Shown: positions 36,625 to 49,043, counted from the stretch's first letter. The stretch is DNA of 64,000 nucleotides from Inia geoffrensis (GCA_036417435.1 CM070904.1:126666695-126730694); one strand, 5' to 3'. Notes: generated by a model not told the origin, from the letters alone. Numbers and translations are program-made.

Positions 36625-36640
36625 TAATATCCATCCTCTT

Positions 36641-37079
36641 GACCCATGCTGTTAACCACAATCTTTCTAAGCCCTTGGTCATCTCAGCAGGAAGCAATCA
36701 TTCCTTTTGTTGGAGCTTATGCCATTCAAATGATATTTACTTCTGCTTAAAGGTATTTGGGAATTTGCTCTCCGGGTCCTACTTATTTCCAGGTATCAGT
36801 AGGCCAATACTAATGATGATATTTTTGAAAGTATTTTGTTAACTATTAAGTGTCACCTCACTGTACAGAGGAGTTATTTAATGCCTAATAGATGCCTTGC
36901 ACATTATAAGATTTTAATAAGTGTTTATTGGATTTTAAACTTTGTCAGAATGAAAAATATTTGGTATTTTCAGTTGATAACTTTGGCTCATACTTTCAAT
37001 GTTTTAATTGAGTTTTTGCTCCCCACTGTATATAGATGCTGAGCTTGTTTGGCTTGGGTACAAAGAGATTTATTTGGTT
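36641..37079. other. intronic DNA, nothing recognised
   Basis: About 440 bp between a SINE and an L1 fragment. Short open frames 36639-36842 and 36836-37042 have no supporting evidence. Confidence 0.5.
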
Positions 37080-38510
37080 TACATATTAGCATATAGTAAA
37101 ATTTACCCTTTTTAGCATTCAGTTCTATGAATTTTAAAGCATGTATAGCTATGTGTAACCACTACCACAGTCAAGATGGAAAACAGTTCCGTCCTACCCA
37201 CAAATTCCCTTGTGTCTCTTTTTAGCCAATACTTCCCCTTACCCCACAGCCCCTGCCAACCACTAATCTGTTTTACGTCCCTATGGATTTGTCTTTTGCG
37301 GAATGTCATATAAATGGAATTATTTTGAGTCTGGCTTTTTTCTATTAGCATAATGCATTTGAGATTCATCCATGTTGTTTAGTGTTGCTAAATAGTATTC
37401 CATTGTATTGATGTCCCAGAGTTTGTTTACCCATCCACCAGCTGAAGGACGTTTGGATTATTTTCAGCTTTTGACCATTAAGAATAAAACTGCTATGAAT
37501 GTTGCTGTACGTGTCTTTGTATGAACATATGTTTTTATTTCTCTTGGTCAAATGCCTAAAAGTGGAATTGCTGGGTCATATGGTAAACATACGTTTGTCT
37601 TTATAAAAAACCATAAAGCTGTTTTCCAAAGTAGTTGTACCATTTTTCACTACCATTAAAAATGTATGAGAGGGCTTCCCTGGTGGCGCGGTGGTTGAGA
37701 GTCCGCCTGCCAATGCAGGGGACATGGGTTCGTGCCCCGGTCCGGGAGGGTCCCGCGTGCCGCGGAGCAGCTGGGCACGTGGGCCGCGGCCGCTGGGCCT
37801 GCGCGTCCGGAGCCTGTGCTCCGCAGCGGGAGAGACCACGACAGTGAGAGGCCCGCGTACCGCAAAAAAAAAAAAAAAAAGTATGAGAGATTCTGTTTCT
37901 CCACTTTCTTACCAGAATATAGTAGTAGTATTTTAGCCATTCTTGTGGGCGGATAGTAATATTACTTTTTGTTGTTGTAGTTGTTTGTTATCTTTTGTTT
38001 TGCATTTTCCTTATGAGAAAATGATGCTGAACATTTTGTGTGTGTGTATGCTCATTGGCCATTTATATATATTTAGTCTTTTCTGAGGTGTCTGTGCAAC
38101 TCTTTAACCCATTTTTTAATTGGTTTGTCTTTGTGGTAATGAATTGTAAGACTTCATGTACTATGGATAAGAACCTCTGAGATTATATATGTGTGTGTGT
38201 ATATATACATTTATTTATTTCAGATCTTCTGTGTTACTGTTTTTTTGTCTAGTTGTTTTATTACTTATTTGATAAATACTTATGATTGAGGATTTGTTTA
38301 TTTCTCCCTTTACTTTTGTCAGTTTTTGCTTCATCTGGTTTGAAGCTTTTTTTATTAGGTGCATGTACATTTACAGTCATTATATCTTGCTAATGCATTG
38401 ACTCTTTTATTAACATGAAATGATCCTCTTTGACCCCTGTAATACTTTTTTTTCTTGAATTCCACTTTGTGTGATGTTAGTATAGCTACTTCAGTTTTAT
38501 GAAAATGTTT
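37080..38510 (-). mobile_element. old L1M pieces, reverse orientation, with a nested SINE
   Basis: The first piece runs from the L1 3' region ('ccactaccacagtcaagatgg') through reversed ORF2-end text ('catgttgtttagtgttgcta', 'gctatgaatgttgctgtacg') to about 38170. A second piece at about 38220-38510 carries more 5' text ('ttttatgaaaatg' side, 'gtgtgatgttagtatagcta'). They may be one L1 with a large deletion. A CHR-2-type SINE lies at 37673-37880. Confidence 0.8.
37673..37880 (+). mobile_element. CHR-2-type SINE in sense orientation
   Basis: Starts 'ggcttccctggtggcgcggtgg' minus its last bases, carries the tRNA-like internal promoter boxes, and ends 'gcgtaccgc' plus an A-run. The 9-bp duplication 'gtatgagag' is at 37664-37672 and 37881-37889. 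It is very GC-rich and retains many CpGs, a sign of youth. Confidence 0.95.
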
Positions 38511-40680
38511 TCAAAGATGGGAAATGATAGAGAACATCTGTATGATGACATGAGAAAGTTTATCATGTAGAAGGAGGGGGCAGTGAAATAGTGGGGAGAA
38601 GGTACTACCCTATGAGCAAAGCCCTCAAGGCAAGAAATAGTATCCAAAGCTGGATCACTCTGTCTGTGGTTTGAGGTGGGAAGAAGGAAAGGATGGTTGC
38701 AGATACAAGTGAATTTTTTAGAGTTGGCCATACCTTAAATCTATTTAAAAAATCTAGCAATAGGCACACAGCTTATAGTGTGCCAGCAACCACTAATCAA
38801 ATGTGGTTTCAGTTTTTATTATCAGTACATGAGTGTGGTAGTTCAAGTGTTGGCTGACTTTTCAGATAATTGTGGTTAATCTGTTATTAGTAAATTGGCT
38901 ATATGGAACATCCTTAGGCTCTGGGACTGTGGCCCTTACATTAATGTCCTGAATATCCCTTGCTCTGAAAAATTTTCATTGTATACTGTCTGGTTTTCTG
39001 GAATGGTCTACAAATTGAGCTTATTTTTCAGTGTGGTCCAGCATATTGAAGTGTGTCTCAAGGATGTGAAATTCATTTTGCTACAGATGGTGTGATGTGA
39101 AGGAATCTGAGGTCAGGTACTGCAGCTAAGTCTCTATACATGTAAAAACTTCAAATGCAAATAATCTTTATTTGACATGTGCTCTACATCCATAAGCATG
39201 TTGTTTAAACTTTTTAGGTTGTTTTCTTTCCTTAATGATGTTAACATTCTTGCTTTGGTTCCATGTCATAGATGGTTGTGATTCTAAAAGGGGAATTTGA
39301 TCTTTGATTTGTGGAAACAGGTGGAAATTATTACTAGTAGGCTTCTACTATGAATAAAAATACAAAGAATTATCTTTCAAAAGAACCCCACTTTGAGCAT
39401 TTCTAAGGAGACTTCAGCTTTGTTCTTTACTAGGATTGAAGAACTGGCCACATTCCTCAGATGCAGGGGAGTACCGTCTAGTCTACCTCCTTGCTACAGC
39501 GATGGATTCAGGACTGGGCACGTGACCAAAATCAACCCCGGAAGCCTAGTCCTGAGATGTTTTTGCAGAGCACCTGGGCAAGAATTTCTCTCTTTTTTCC
39601 CACTGTGGTCTGTAAGAGGATGGGATAGATTCTGAAGCTCCTGGAATCCTTCTTGACACATGAAGAGCGAGGCTGCCCTGGTTTTGGAGCTAATACTGAG
39701 GAAATTTGAGAGCGCCCCGCCGCCCCCCTATCACTCCCTCCCTCTGCAAATATCAGATGGGCCTCTCAATGTGATCAGATTGACTCAATTATGTAAGCTA
39801 ATCAGCCAATTCAAGTTATTCTGTCTCTTGCAGTTAAAACACTCATTATTAATACATTGAGTATGTCTTAAGAGACTTAAGTCAAAATACAATAAAGAGT
39901 AAGATTAAGAGAAAAGCAGTCACTGAGTACAAAGTTACATGTAAATGTATGTATTCTTTCACTAAATCTCAATAATTGTCTATTCCTTCCATGAACTCTG
40001 TTCTTGGAAGTTCTTCTGTCCAGTTCTTCTCTCTCTTGGGAACTCTCCCCTAGGGCTTGCTTACCCAGGTTTCTTTCTATCCACCCTCTTGCCTGACTTT
40101 ATTTGTTCCTGAGTTTCGGAACTTGGTGTGATATTCTGCCAAATTCTCTTCCCCACCTCTGCTCATTTCTAGCATCAAAGTACATAATACCTTGCTACGG
40201 AGATTATTCTAGTTGGAATCTGCTGTGTTCTGTGAATTGTCTCTCCTCTAGGGGAAGTATGCCTGCTTCCTACTGTCTTTGGTGACTAGGCACAGAAGCT
40301 TGGTTGTATCAGGGTGAAGTTGTGGTTAGTTAGTTTCTTGTGGTGGCCGTGCAGAAAAGGAGAGAGGGCGTGTGTTACAAGACACCCATAATTCTGTTTC
40401 AAGTCCCGTGATCTCTTCAGAACAGTGTCCAGAGACCCTAAAGCCAGACTCGTTAGACGTCTGCACCCTTCCTCTCCTTCAGTCCACGCCTGCTCTGCAC
40501 AGAGGGCTCCTTGACAGATACCGATCATTTCTCCAAGAGCCCTCTTTCCTTTCTTTCTTAAAATATTTTTTAAAAAGAATCAATTTAACAAGGGAGTTAT
40601 ATGGTTTTCCTTATTGTACTCACAGAGAAATAGAAAAAGGGAGACAGATCCTGCTGTTCTAAGTTGTTAGAAGCCTATTT
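38511..40680. other. intronic DNA, mostly single copy
   Basis: About 2.2 kb. The part at 39390-39720 ('gcatttctaaggagacttcag', 'ggcacgtgaccaaaatcaac') has the feel of an old repeat, but I cannot place it. Open frames 39393-39635 and 40372-40662 lack splice context and motifs. Confidence 0.5.
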
Positions 40681-41175
40681 TTGAGTTGGTGTAATCTAAG
40701 CCAGGAAAGAGTTTGCAGTGGCCTGTGAATAGTGTGTAATGGAAGGAACTGGCAGATAAGATTAAAATGGTTAAAAAAGGTCAGTGGACATTGAGAAGGT
40801 CAAGGTCTTTGAATGATAAGCCAAAGAACAGAGAATTAGTTTCTCCAGGGAAGAGAAATCCATCAAAAATTTTGAGTAAAAAGGTAGTTTAATCAGATCT
40901 TTTTTTTTTTTTTTCTGGAAGTTTGTAGGATGGTCCTGAGAATACCAGGGAATTTGTGGAAATATAAGAGCTCTTGTAAAAAGACAAGTGAAGGATTTGG
41001 TGAAGCAGTATGTTTGGCAGTAGAAAGAGTCAAATATGGTTGTGAGGTTTTGAGTTTGAAAGGCCTGGAAGAAAGTGGTCATGGTGTTAATAAAGAGAAC
41101 AGGAAGGGGAAATGCTTTGAGGGGAAGGACTAGAGTGGTGTTTGATGGTTTGAGTTTAAGGCGATAGTAGCACAT
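40680..41175 (+). repeat. ancient medium-reiterated repeat
   Basis: Purine-rich text with 'ggagagaagtttgcagtggc'-like and 'ggcctggaagaaagtggtca' modules, related to the element at 12850-14342. A T-run interrupts it near 40898. The - strand open frame at 40771-41175 is a by-product of its purine bias. Confidence 0.5.
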
Positions 41176-41189
41176 TAGGATGGAATTGT

Positions 41190-41760
41190 GTTGGAGACAT
41201 TGTGTTAGGTGCTATATTAAGTATTGGGAATATTACAGTGAATAAACAGGAGAAAAAGTCCCCACTTTCATGGAGCTTGTGTTTCACTGGGGAAGACATA
41301 ATAATGTAAATAAAATACCATGCTCAATAGTGGTAGGTACTGAAGAGGAAAAATAAGTAAAATAAGGGAGATATGAATTTGGGGGTGGGGTTGAGATTTT
41401 AAATAGGGTGACCAAAGAAGGCTGCCTTGAGAAGGTGACTTTGAGTAAGAACTGAAGGAAGTGAGGGAGCTGTCCTTGGGAAGATCTTGGGGAGCAATGA
41501 ATACATGCCTAACGTGTTCAAGGGATAGCAAAGATGCTGAGGTGGGGAATAGTTGGAGATGAAGTCAGCAGGGTCACAGGGTGGGGGCAGAGATCAGGGA
41601 GGGCCTGTGCATCAGCCAGGGTGGCCATGGTGGCGATAGGATGAGCTGATGGATGTGATTGGGGGGTGGGGGGGGAGGGAGGGAGGAATTGATCTGTTGA
41701 TAAGGATAACAAGATTTTTGGCCTGAATAACTGGGAAGAATGGGGACAGTTTGTTCTACT
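41190..41760 (+). repeat. ancient medium-reiterated repeat, second copy
   Basis: Recognised by 'tgttaggtgctatattaagt', 'cccactttcatggagcttgtg', 'gccttgagaaggtgactttga' and 'ggagatgaagtcagcaggg'. The copy at 46850-48240 gives the same order, so both descend from one family. A G-rich run lies at 41661-41687. Confidence 0.6.
41661..41687 (+). repeat. G-rich run with G-quadruplex potential
   Basis: Consists of G6-T-G8 or longer, then three short G tracts separated by single A. Four runs of at least three G with one-base loops meet the usual quadruplex pattern. It lies within the ancient repeat and has no known role here. Confidence 0.75.
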
Positions 41761-43180
41761 CCTGTTAACTAAATAAAAGGCACTCTTGGATTAAACTACC
41801 ATAGGCAAACAAAGTTCCCAATTAACATATATACCTTTAAGAACGTCTGTAATATGTCTTTAAAATGATAGTATCCATGGTCATGTTTTAAAATGAAAGA
41901 AACTTATTGGCAAGCCTTGTCAGGAACTCCCTGTGGAAATATCAGTTGCTTTTCTTGGCTTCAAGGTTATTTCCTGAACAGTGTATTATACTTTGTCCCA
42001 AGCATGCCATTAAGGGATTTGAAAGTTTGTTAAAACATGTGTGGCAAGTGAGTGCTGTCACTTAAGCCCAGCCAGGGAAGCCAGGAAACGAAAAGCGGCT
42101 CCTAGGTGGACTTCATGACATGCATTAGCTCTGAATCAGAGGCTCAGGTAGTGGGATAGGCAGGGCATTATCTCCTGTGCACAAAGCCTTCAGCTGACAC
42201 TGTTGTAAACAGCCCTTTCAGCAGAAAGTGCCTGTGGACATAGGCATATGTAAATCTTTTTGGAGAAGCTCCATTTTACCAAGTTGATAGCAGCCCCTGC
42301 CCCAGGGGAATGTCATAGAATTTATTTGCTTGGAACAGAATTTTCCAGTGCTAATATAGACTTGTTGTCTTTATGAGATTTAAAATAGCACTCTTCAAAG
42401 ATGGCTTTTATGTTCAAGGAAGGGTTTTTTATATCAGTACACAGGGAGACTATGAAATGTTTCATGCTTGGAGTTTGGGAATGTTACTTGGCATTTTCAT
42501 TTACGATTCCATTTAAATTGGTTACAGGTACTCTTGCTCCCCAGTTTTGAAATACATTATATTAATTATAAAAGGAGGGAGAAGAAAAAAACCAATTGAG
42601 TTTTAAAATGACCGGTTTCTTGACTCTGTTGAGTTTGAGTTGCTCTTTGCGGTTGATCTGATTTACAGCTCAGTGTAGACATCCCCCCACGCGCCTTCTA
42701 AGGGACAGATTGGTACTTCACACTCTGGAGAAATCAGGAAACATCCCTGGAAGCTGTGCTCACATTTTGGCTTTCTCGTCTTCAGGCATTCATGATTTTT
42801 CTAGCTAAAAATGTTGTTTTAAATTGGTGACAGTGAACTTTATGGTTACATTTGGGTCCATATTGAAACTGGAGTTATAATTTAAATATGAAGGTCTAGA
42901 ATTATTTTAGGAAAATGCATTTATTTAAATGTCTTCCAGTTTTATTCATTTGCATGCGTACTTATATTTGCTTCTTATGGTGATAAGTTTCAACTCTGAT
43001 AAAATAACTGGTGGCTCGTCCCTGGTTTCCAGACAGTGTAGTAGTGGAGGGCAGTGCAGTTATTAAGCATCTGAATTTAGCTGGCTCTTGCTGCTTGGTA
43101 GTTATTTATTTCTTGTAATTTTTTTTTAGAATTCTTCTTTTACAGCCAATTCAAGTCTTTCTCATTCTCGTCAGAAGAAG
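41761..43180. other. intronic DNA, about 1.4 kb without recognised repeats
   Basis: No SINE, L1, LTR or DNA transposon was recognised, and no exon-like open frame. The section around 42040-42360 is moderately GC-rich against an AT-rich background. It is a candidate for non-coding constraint only because it has stayed clear of insertions. Confidence 0.5.
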
Positions 43181-43589
43181 AGAAAAGGAAACTAATATTT
43201 ATTGAGCATATTTTATATGCCAAGCATTTTGGGAGCCTCTGAGGAATATAACAAATGAATGTGGTATGGTTTGCTGTCTGGTGGAAGAGAGAAATATGTA
43301 AACAAATAAATGGAATATAACTTGATCAACAAACTTATAATGAAACAATAGGTAAGGAATAGCAGTGAACAAAAGAAGGAAACATTTGTTAAGAGATGGG
43401 AGAGTTTAGTCAGAGAAGCAGTTACAGAAGAGCTGGGTCTTGAATTTTGATTGAGTATTTGCCAGGCAGGCAAAAGATGCAGAGGTATTTCATGCAGTGG
43501 GTGTTGGTGGGAGATGTACATGCAAAGCTCACTCTGAATCTGTTTGCAGGAAATCTCCCATAGGAGTGTCCAGGACTGAGAGCTGGACT

Positions 43590-43800
43590 TAGAGCCCTAG
43601 ATCTATGGTCATGTCACAGCTCTGCTATTTGGTAGCTCTGCGATTGTGACGTGTCTGAACCTGTTTTTTCCTGTGAGATGGAGATAATTATTCTCCTGTG
43701 TATCACCCAGGGTTGTTGTGTAGATCAAATTAGTTAATGTGTGTAAAGCACAGGGAAGATAGTGCAATATGAATGTGAAGAGTGATAATAGAAGTCTTAG
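43590..43800 (+). mobile_element. MIR SINE, ancient, sense orientation
   Basis: The order 'catgtcacagctctgctatt', 'tctgaacctgttttttcctg', 'gagatggagataattattct' and 'gggttgttgtgtagatcaaa' matches MIR from its tRNA-like head to its core. Confidence 0.75.
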
Positions 43801-44104
43801 TGTTTAACGTGTTCATAATTATATTTAAATTCTCTCTGCTTCACTAACTCCTATTCCTTGTGAAACCCGCTTTGAGTCTTTTCTCAGTGCTCTGTTCTCA
43901 GCTTCTGTTTTCAGAGAAGCTTGGTCTTTGCTGAGCCATTGTGGTTAACTTCCTGATCTGGATTTCTGTCCTCCAGTACATTCTTCCCATCTCCTGATCT
44001 ACATTTCCAGCTACCACCTGGATCCCCCATCACCTTGGACTTCCTGGTTCTAAATATGAAATTTGTTTCCTTCTATACAGATTCACTTACAACTTTGTTC
44101 CTGG

Positions 44105-44290
44105 CACCTGTGCTAAGAGCTTTTCATATATTATCTCAGTTCCACAATAATCTTATGATATTGGGTACTCTTGTCCCCATTTTAAATATAGTGAAACTGA
44201 GATTCAAAGAGATTACATAGCTTTGCCAAAGTGGCATAGCTACTAAGCAGCAGAGCCATGATGCAAACCCCGGTGTGTTGACTACAGTTC
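44105..44290 (-). mobile_element. MIR SINE, ancient, reverse orientation
   Basis: The order 'gtgctaagagcttttcatat', 'ttatctcagttccacaataa', 'ccccattttaaatatagtg' and 'gcagagccatgatgcaaacc' matches the reversed MIR. With the copy at 43590-43800 it makes a head-to-head pair 300 bp apart. Confidence 0.8.
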
Positions 44291-44624
44291 CTTCTCTTAA
44301 CCACTTTTCCCTACTTCTCACTTTACTAACTTTACAGTAAAGACCAGACTCATTAACTTGGCATTCGGTGCTCTTCATGTTTGCTTCTTCATCCTCTTTT
44401 CTCACTCCTACTGTACATTTTCACTACTACTTGCCTTTCCTGAGGCAAAATTTGTATTTTCTTATCTCCTTGCTTTTGCATATGTGTCCTTTCCCATCTT
44501 AGTCTCCTTTTCCTGTGTTCACCTGTCAAAATCCTGAGGGATGCAGGACAGTGTAGTGGAACAAGCCAGGGCGGGAGTTGAGTAGATCTGTTTTCTGCTT
44601 TCCCTCACAGCCTTGATCTGTTTC

Positions 44625-45130
44625 ACAAAGGGCTGGGCCAGTTTACATTCATACCAGCAAAGTATCGCTGTACATTCTTGCTGACATTTGGTATTGTCGG
44701 GATTTTTAGTTTTTGCCTGCCTGTGCGTTTGTGGTGATATCTCATTGTGGTTTTAATTTGCATTTCTCTGATGACAAACGAGGCTGAGCAGCTTTCCATC
44801 TTTTTTGTCTATTTGGCAATAAAGATTCACTATTTTGTTAAGTGCCTTTAAGCCTTTTCCCCATTTCTCTATTGGATTGTCTTTCATTGATCTATAGCAG
44901 TTCTTTATATATTCTGGACATGAGTACTTCTATGGCTTATCTTTTTAAATTTCTTTTACATTATTTTAGGATAAAAGGAAAAATTTAATTTTAATGGAGT
45001 TGAATTTATCATTATCTTCTTTCATGGCAGTGCTTTTTGGTTACGTTTAAAATGTATTTCCCTATATATTTTCTCAAATATTATCTTCTAAAATTCTGCC
45101 AGCCTTTTAGATTAGCGTCTTCCATTTTCC
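44625..45130 (-). mobile_element. old L1 fragment, reverse orientation
   Basis: Reversed ORF2-end text: 'gtttacattcataccagcaa', 'tgatatctcattgtggtttt', 'aatttgcatttctctgatga' and 'ctattggattgtctttcatt'. It fades near 45130. Highly diverged. Confidence 0.8.
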
Positions 45131-45600
45131 ATTCACATGGTTGCATCATGTCTCTGATTTGGCAAGTGTTCTTGTCTTCGAATTAGGGATATTCTATAAG
45201 GCATTTTGCTATTCCTTTGCTAACACAGGGTTCCCCTTAAAGTACAGAAGTCATGCCACACCCACCCTCCTTTTCCAAAAGGTGTATCTCTTCCTCTCTG
45301 TGTCTCAGAGCTCAAGATTCTGGGCGTAGGCCTATTCCTTTCAGTGGTAAGCTTCTAATAGCCTCCTCTCAATTTCATCCCTAATGGTTTTCAGGCTTCC
45401 TCCCAAGTACTACTGAAGAGGCCACATTACAGCCCTCCATCCACCAGAGATTGCAGCCTGTTGGAGAAAGGGGATCACCTTTTCCCTTCATTACACTGCT
45501 ACACCACTCTGTCGCCCAATTTCACCTTCCAAAAGGAGACAATAGGTAGATTAAAGATGTATCCATGGTAAAACTAACTTCAGGGTATATCTGACAAACA

Positions 45601-45604
<4 letters not shown>

Positions 45605-45643
<39 letters not shown>
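45605..45643. repeat. (TG)n microsatellite
   Basis: About 19 uninterrupted TG units in intronic DNA. Confidence 0.96.
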
Positions 45644-45647
<4 letters not shown>

Positions 45648-45917
45648 ATTTGCATTTTCACTGTTTACTTTTATTAGCAGGGTTGTGTGATGCTTATCCT
45701 ATCCCGTTCATGCAACAAGACTTGAGAGTGAAAAAGTTCTGTATGACCCAGTGATTTGGTTCCCTCACTAATCTGTTTCTGTCCTGTCCTCCAGAGACTA
45801 GACTAAATCTCCAAGGGAGAAATAATCCCAGTTGCAGCGTGCACTCAGAATAATAAGTGCAGTCAGCTGCCTCTCTCTCTCAGGTGTGTGGAGGAAACCA
45901 GAGGAAGTTTTGAAGTC

Positions 45918-45975
45918 CTCAGTTAACCAGGTCAGTAATATAGCCACTCAGTTAACCAGGTCAGTAATATAGCCG
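45918..45975. repeat. 29-bp tandem duplication, two copies
   Basis: The unit begins 'ctcagttaaccaggtcag' and ends 'tatagcc' plus one base. The copies at 45918-45946 and 45947-45975 differ only at the last base. The near-identity indicates a recent slippage or unequal event. Confidence 0.95.
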
Positions 45976-46399
45976 TTCTCCTGAGGCCTCCCTCCTTTCA
46001 CTCCGAGCCCAGAGCTCTCCAACATACTGACCAGCCTGAACTGGTAGCCTCCAGCACCAGACTTTTTACTCCCCTTCCTCTTAAATTCTTATAGAGTACT
46101 TTCTGTCTACTTGTAGATGTGCATTTTTCTTTGGAGGAAGGAGTTATAGCTTTCATCTGATTCTCAGCAGGATCTGTTAAACTTCAAAACTGAGAACCAC
46201 TGAGCTAGACTTTTCAACTTTTTCAAGGTCAGCCTCACAGGGGAAGGCCTCTTACTTTACAGATCCAGGGAAAATTGGGCTTCTACCTTCTAATCCACAT
46301 ACTCGTGTGTCTGGAAACTGTTCTGAAAACTCTCTTGCATCCTGATACTCTTTTATATTCCTTTTTTCATTTTTCTACCCTTTTATCCATCAAATAATG

Positions 46400-48240
46400 T
46401 TTATTCATCAAATATTGAGCACCTAGATTGATTATGCAAGTTGCCATAGAATATACAGAGATATATTATTGGTGAGCAAACAGTCTTAACAGATGAGGTA
46501 AATCACATACATAGATAACACTAGCGTAGTGAAAAAAATGAGAAGTGCCGTAGAAGAGGTATGTATACATTGCTTTGGGACTTTAGAAAAGGAAGAAATT
46601 ACTCTGGTCTGGGGCAGGTAGCAGGGCATGAGGAGGACCTGAGAAGACTATGTAGTGGATTCTGGGTTATAGAAAATCCAAGGCATTTGGACTAGGTCTT
46701 GAGAGATGGGTAGAGTTTAGATGTGTGGAAATGTTAGATGCAGTATGCCGTCTCTGGTTCTTTATTCATTCAGATGAGACTTGAGTATATAATGTGACTT
46801 CATGGAGTTTATATTTATCAGGGAAGATAGACTCCAAACAGGTCAGTTCCTACTTAATTGCTGTTCATTCATTCAACATATATTTGAGTGAGTACTAAAT
46901 GCTATTCCTAACTCTTAGAATATAGCAGTGAATAAAATAGCCTCTGTGCTTATGAAACCCACATCCTAGTTGGGGGACAGAAAATATATAATATATTGTC
47001 AGGTAAGTATATAATGTATTGTCAGGTGGTGATAAGTACAGTGATGAGAAATAAAGCAGGGTAAGAAGATAGAGTCATAACAGGGAGGTGGGGCTGTTTT
47101 AGTTAATGAGATCAGAGAATGCCTCTCTGAGAGGAGGATATTTGAGCAGAGACCTAAACAAAATGAAGAGAGCAATCCCTGTGAATAGCTGGGCAAAGAG
47201 TTTTTCAGATAGAGGGAACAGCAAATGTAAAAATCTCAAGATGGAAGATTTTAGTAGTCTATGAATAGCGAGAAGAACTCTAGGATTGGAGTGTAATTTG
47301 CAGAGGAAGAAGTTGTAGAAAATGAGAATGCAGAAATAGATATGGGCCAGATTTGACAAGACCTTGTGGCATGGTGATGGAAGGATGTTGGGAAGGTATT
47401 GTGAGAATGACATGATCTGATTTGTTTAAAAATATCACTCTAAGGCTTCCCTGCTGGCGCAGTGGTTAAGAATCCGCCTGCCAGTGCAGGGGACATGGGT
47501 TTGAGCCCTGGTCTTGGAAGATCCCACATGCCGTGGAGCACCTCAACCTGTGTGCCACAACTACTGAGGCTGCGCTCTAGAGCCCATGAGCCACAACTAC
47601 TGAAGCCTGTGCACCACAACTGCTGAAGCCCGCGCGCCTAGAACCTGTGCTCTGCAACAAGAGAAGCTGCCGCAATGAGGAGCCCGTGCACCGCAATGAA
47701 GAGTAACCCCTACTTGCCACAACTAGAGAAAGTCCGCCTGCAGCAACGAAGACCCAACGCAGCCAAAAAAAAAAAAAAAAAAAAAAAAAGATCACTAGCT
47801 CCTTTGGTCCAAAATAGAAGTCAGGAGACCAGTTATTACAGTAGTTCTGCAAGGAGATAAAGGTTGCTTGGATTTTTATAGTAACAGTGGAAATGGCAAG
47901 AAGATATATTTTACAGGAAGGCTCTCTTGATAGATTGGATGTTGGGTGTGAGAAGGAGAGAGTCAAGGGTGATGCCCCAGTTTGGTGCCATCTGCCGAGA
48001 GAGGCAGTGCTGGGAGAGGAATGGGTTCTGGTGGGGACCAAGTGTTCTCCTGTTTGAGGCTCCAGCTGACATCCAAATGAAGATGTCAAGTAGGCAATTG
48101 GATATGTGTCTGGAATTTGTGGGAAAGGTTGAGGCGAGGCATTTAATTTTTGGAGTTAATAGCATATAGAGAGATTTAAAGCCATGAGACTGGATGAAAT
48201 CATCTAGGGAGTGAGTGTAAATGGATCCTCTCCCTAGTGG
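46400..48240 (+). repeat. ancient medium-reiterated repeats, one long copy split by a SINE
   Basis: A first partial copy covers about 46400-46760. A fuller copy starts near 46850 ('gagtgagtactaaatgctat', 'gcctctgtgcttatgaaacc') and runs through 'gagatcagagaatgcctctc' and 'ggtattgtgagaatgacatg'. It resumes after the SINE with 'ggagaccagttattacagta', 'gaggcatttaatttttggag' and 'gactggatgaaatcatctag'. Open frames on either strand here have no gene support. Confidence 0.6.
47444..47790 (+). mobile_element. CHR-1-type SINE in sense orientation
   Basis: Starts 'ggcttccctgctggcgcag', long body, ends 'cgcagcc' plus an A-run of about 27. The flanks 'atcactcta' before and 'atcactagc' after give a short duplication remnant. 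It splits the ancient repeat. Confidence 0.94.
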
Positions 48241-48804
48241 TGTTTACCATCTTCCTTTGTTACCTATATCAGGTCAGATTTAAGTTCAAGTTAGGGGAAA
48301 ATACTTCACAGATGGTGGTATTTACTTCCTAATTAGAGTACATACATCAGTATAGTATTTACTTCCTAATTATAGTACATCAGGAAGTACTTTGGTTCTT
48401 TCTCTTTTTATGATATTTGTATTAATCAGTGGGTTCAGGTATTGCTGCTCTGGTCCATCTGTTATAAAACTCCATCCCCATCAGCATTTAGCAACCATTG
48501 ATGGTCATCTTCTGCATCCATCATTTCAGTAGGGATATCAGAATGGTGATAATGAAAGTCTTTAAGTCATTCCTTCTTAGTTAGCTGAAACTCTTCTATA
48601 AAGAAGAATTTTACCTCATCTACTGTTTGGCTAACCTGAGGTACATTTTATATAGGAAAGGTAGGGTAACTGTTTAGAATTTTCTGAGGTTGACCAGAGA
48701 GAGCCCTTTCATGATGATTCCTGAGTCCTTTAGATGAGGCTTTAGTAGCCTGTGATAGCTTGCTTGTTTTCCCCATATGACAAGATCTTCCAGGTTCTTT
48801 TTTT
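48241..48804. other. intronic DNA with a local tandem duplication
   Basis: No gene or transposon recognised. A unit starting 'gtatttacttcctaatta' occurs at 48318-48354 and again, cut short, from 48355 to about 48384. Confidence 0.6.
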
Positions 48805-49043
48805 AAAAATTTGTTCGATTGTTTGTTTATTTATTTGTGGCTGCATCTAGTTGTGGCGAGCGGGGGCTACCCTTTGTTGTGGTGCGCGGGCTTCTGATTG
48901 CTGTGGCTTCTCTTGTGGAGCAAGGGCTCGAGGCCCGCGGGCTTCAGCGGCTGTGGTGCACGGGCTTAGTTCCTCCGCGGCATGTGGGATCTTCCCGGAC
49001 CAGGGATCGAAACTGTGTCCCCTGCATTGGCAGGTGGATTCTT

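Larger units (their letters stand above)
45131..46400. other. intronic DNA with simple and duplicated sequence
   Basis: No gene recognised. It holds a (TG)n array (45605-45643) and a 29-bp direct tandem duplication (45918-45975), listed separately. Confidence 0.5.

Noticed and set aside
40771..41175. 134-codon frame on the - strand
   Set aside because: It is the pyrimidine-rich complement of an ancient repeat and includes a poly-Lys run from a T-tract. No exon signals.
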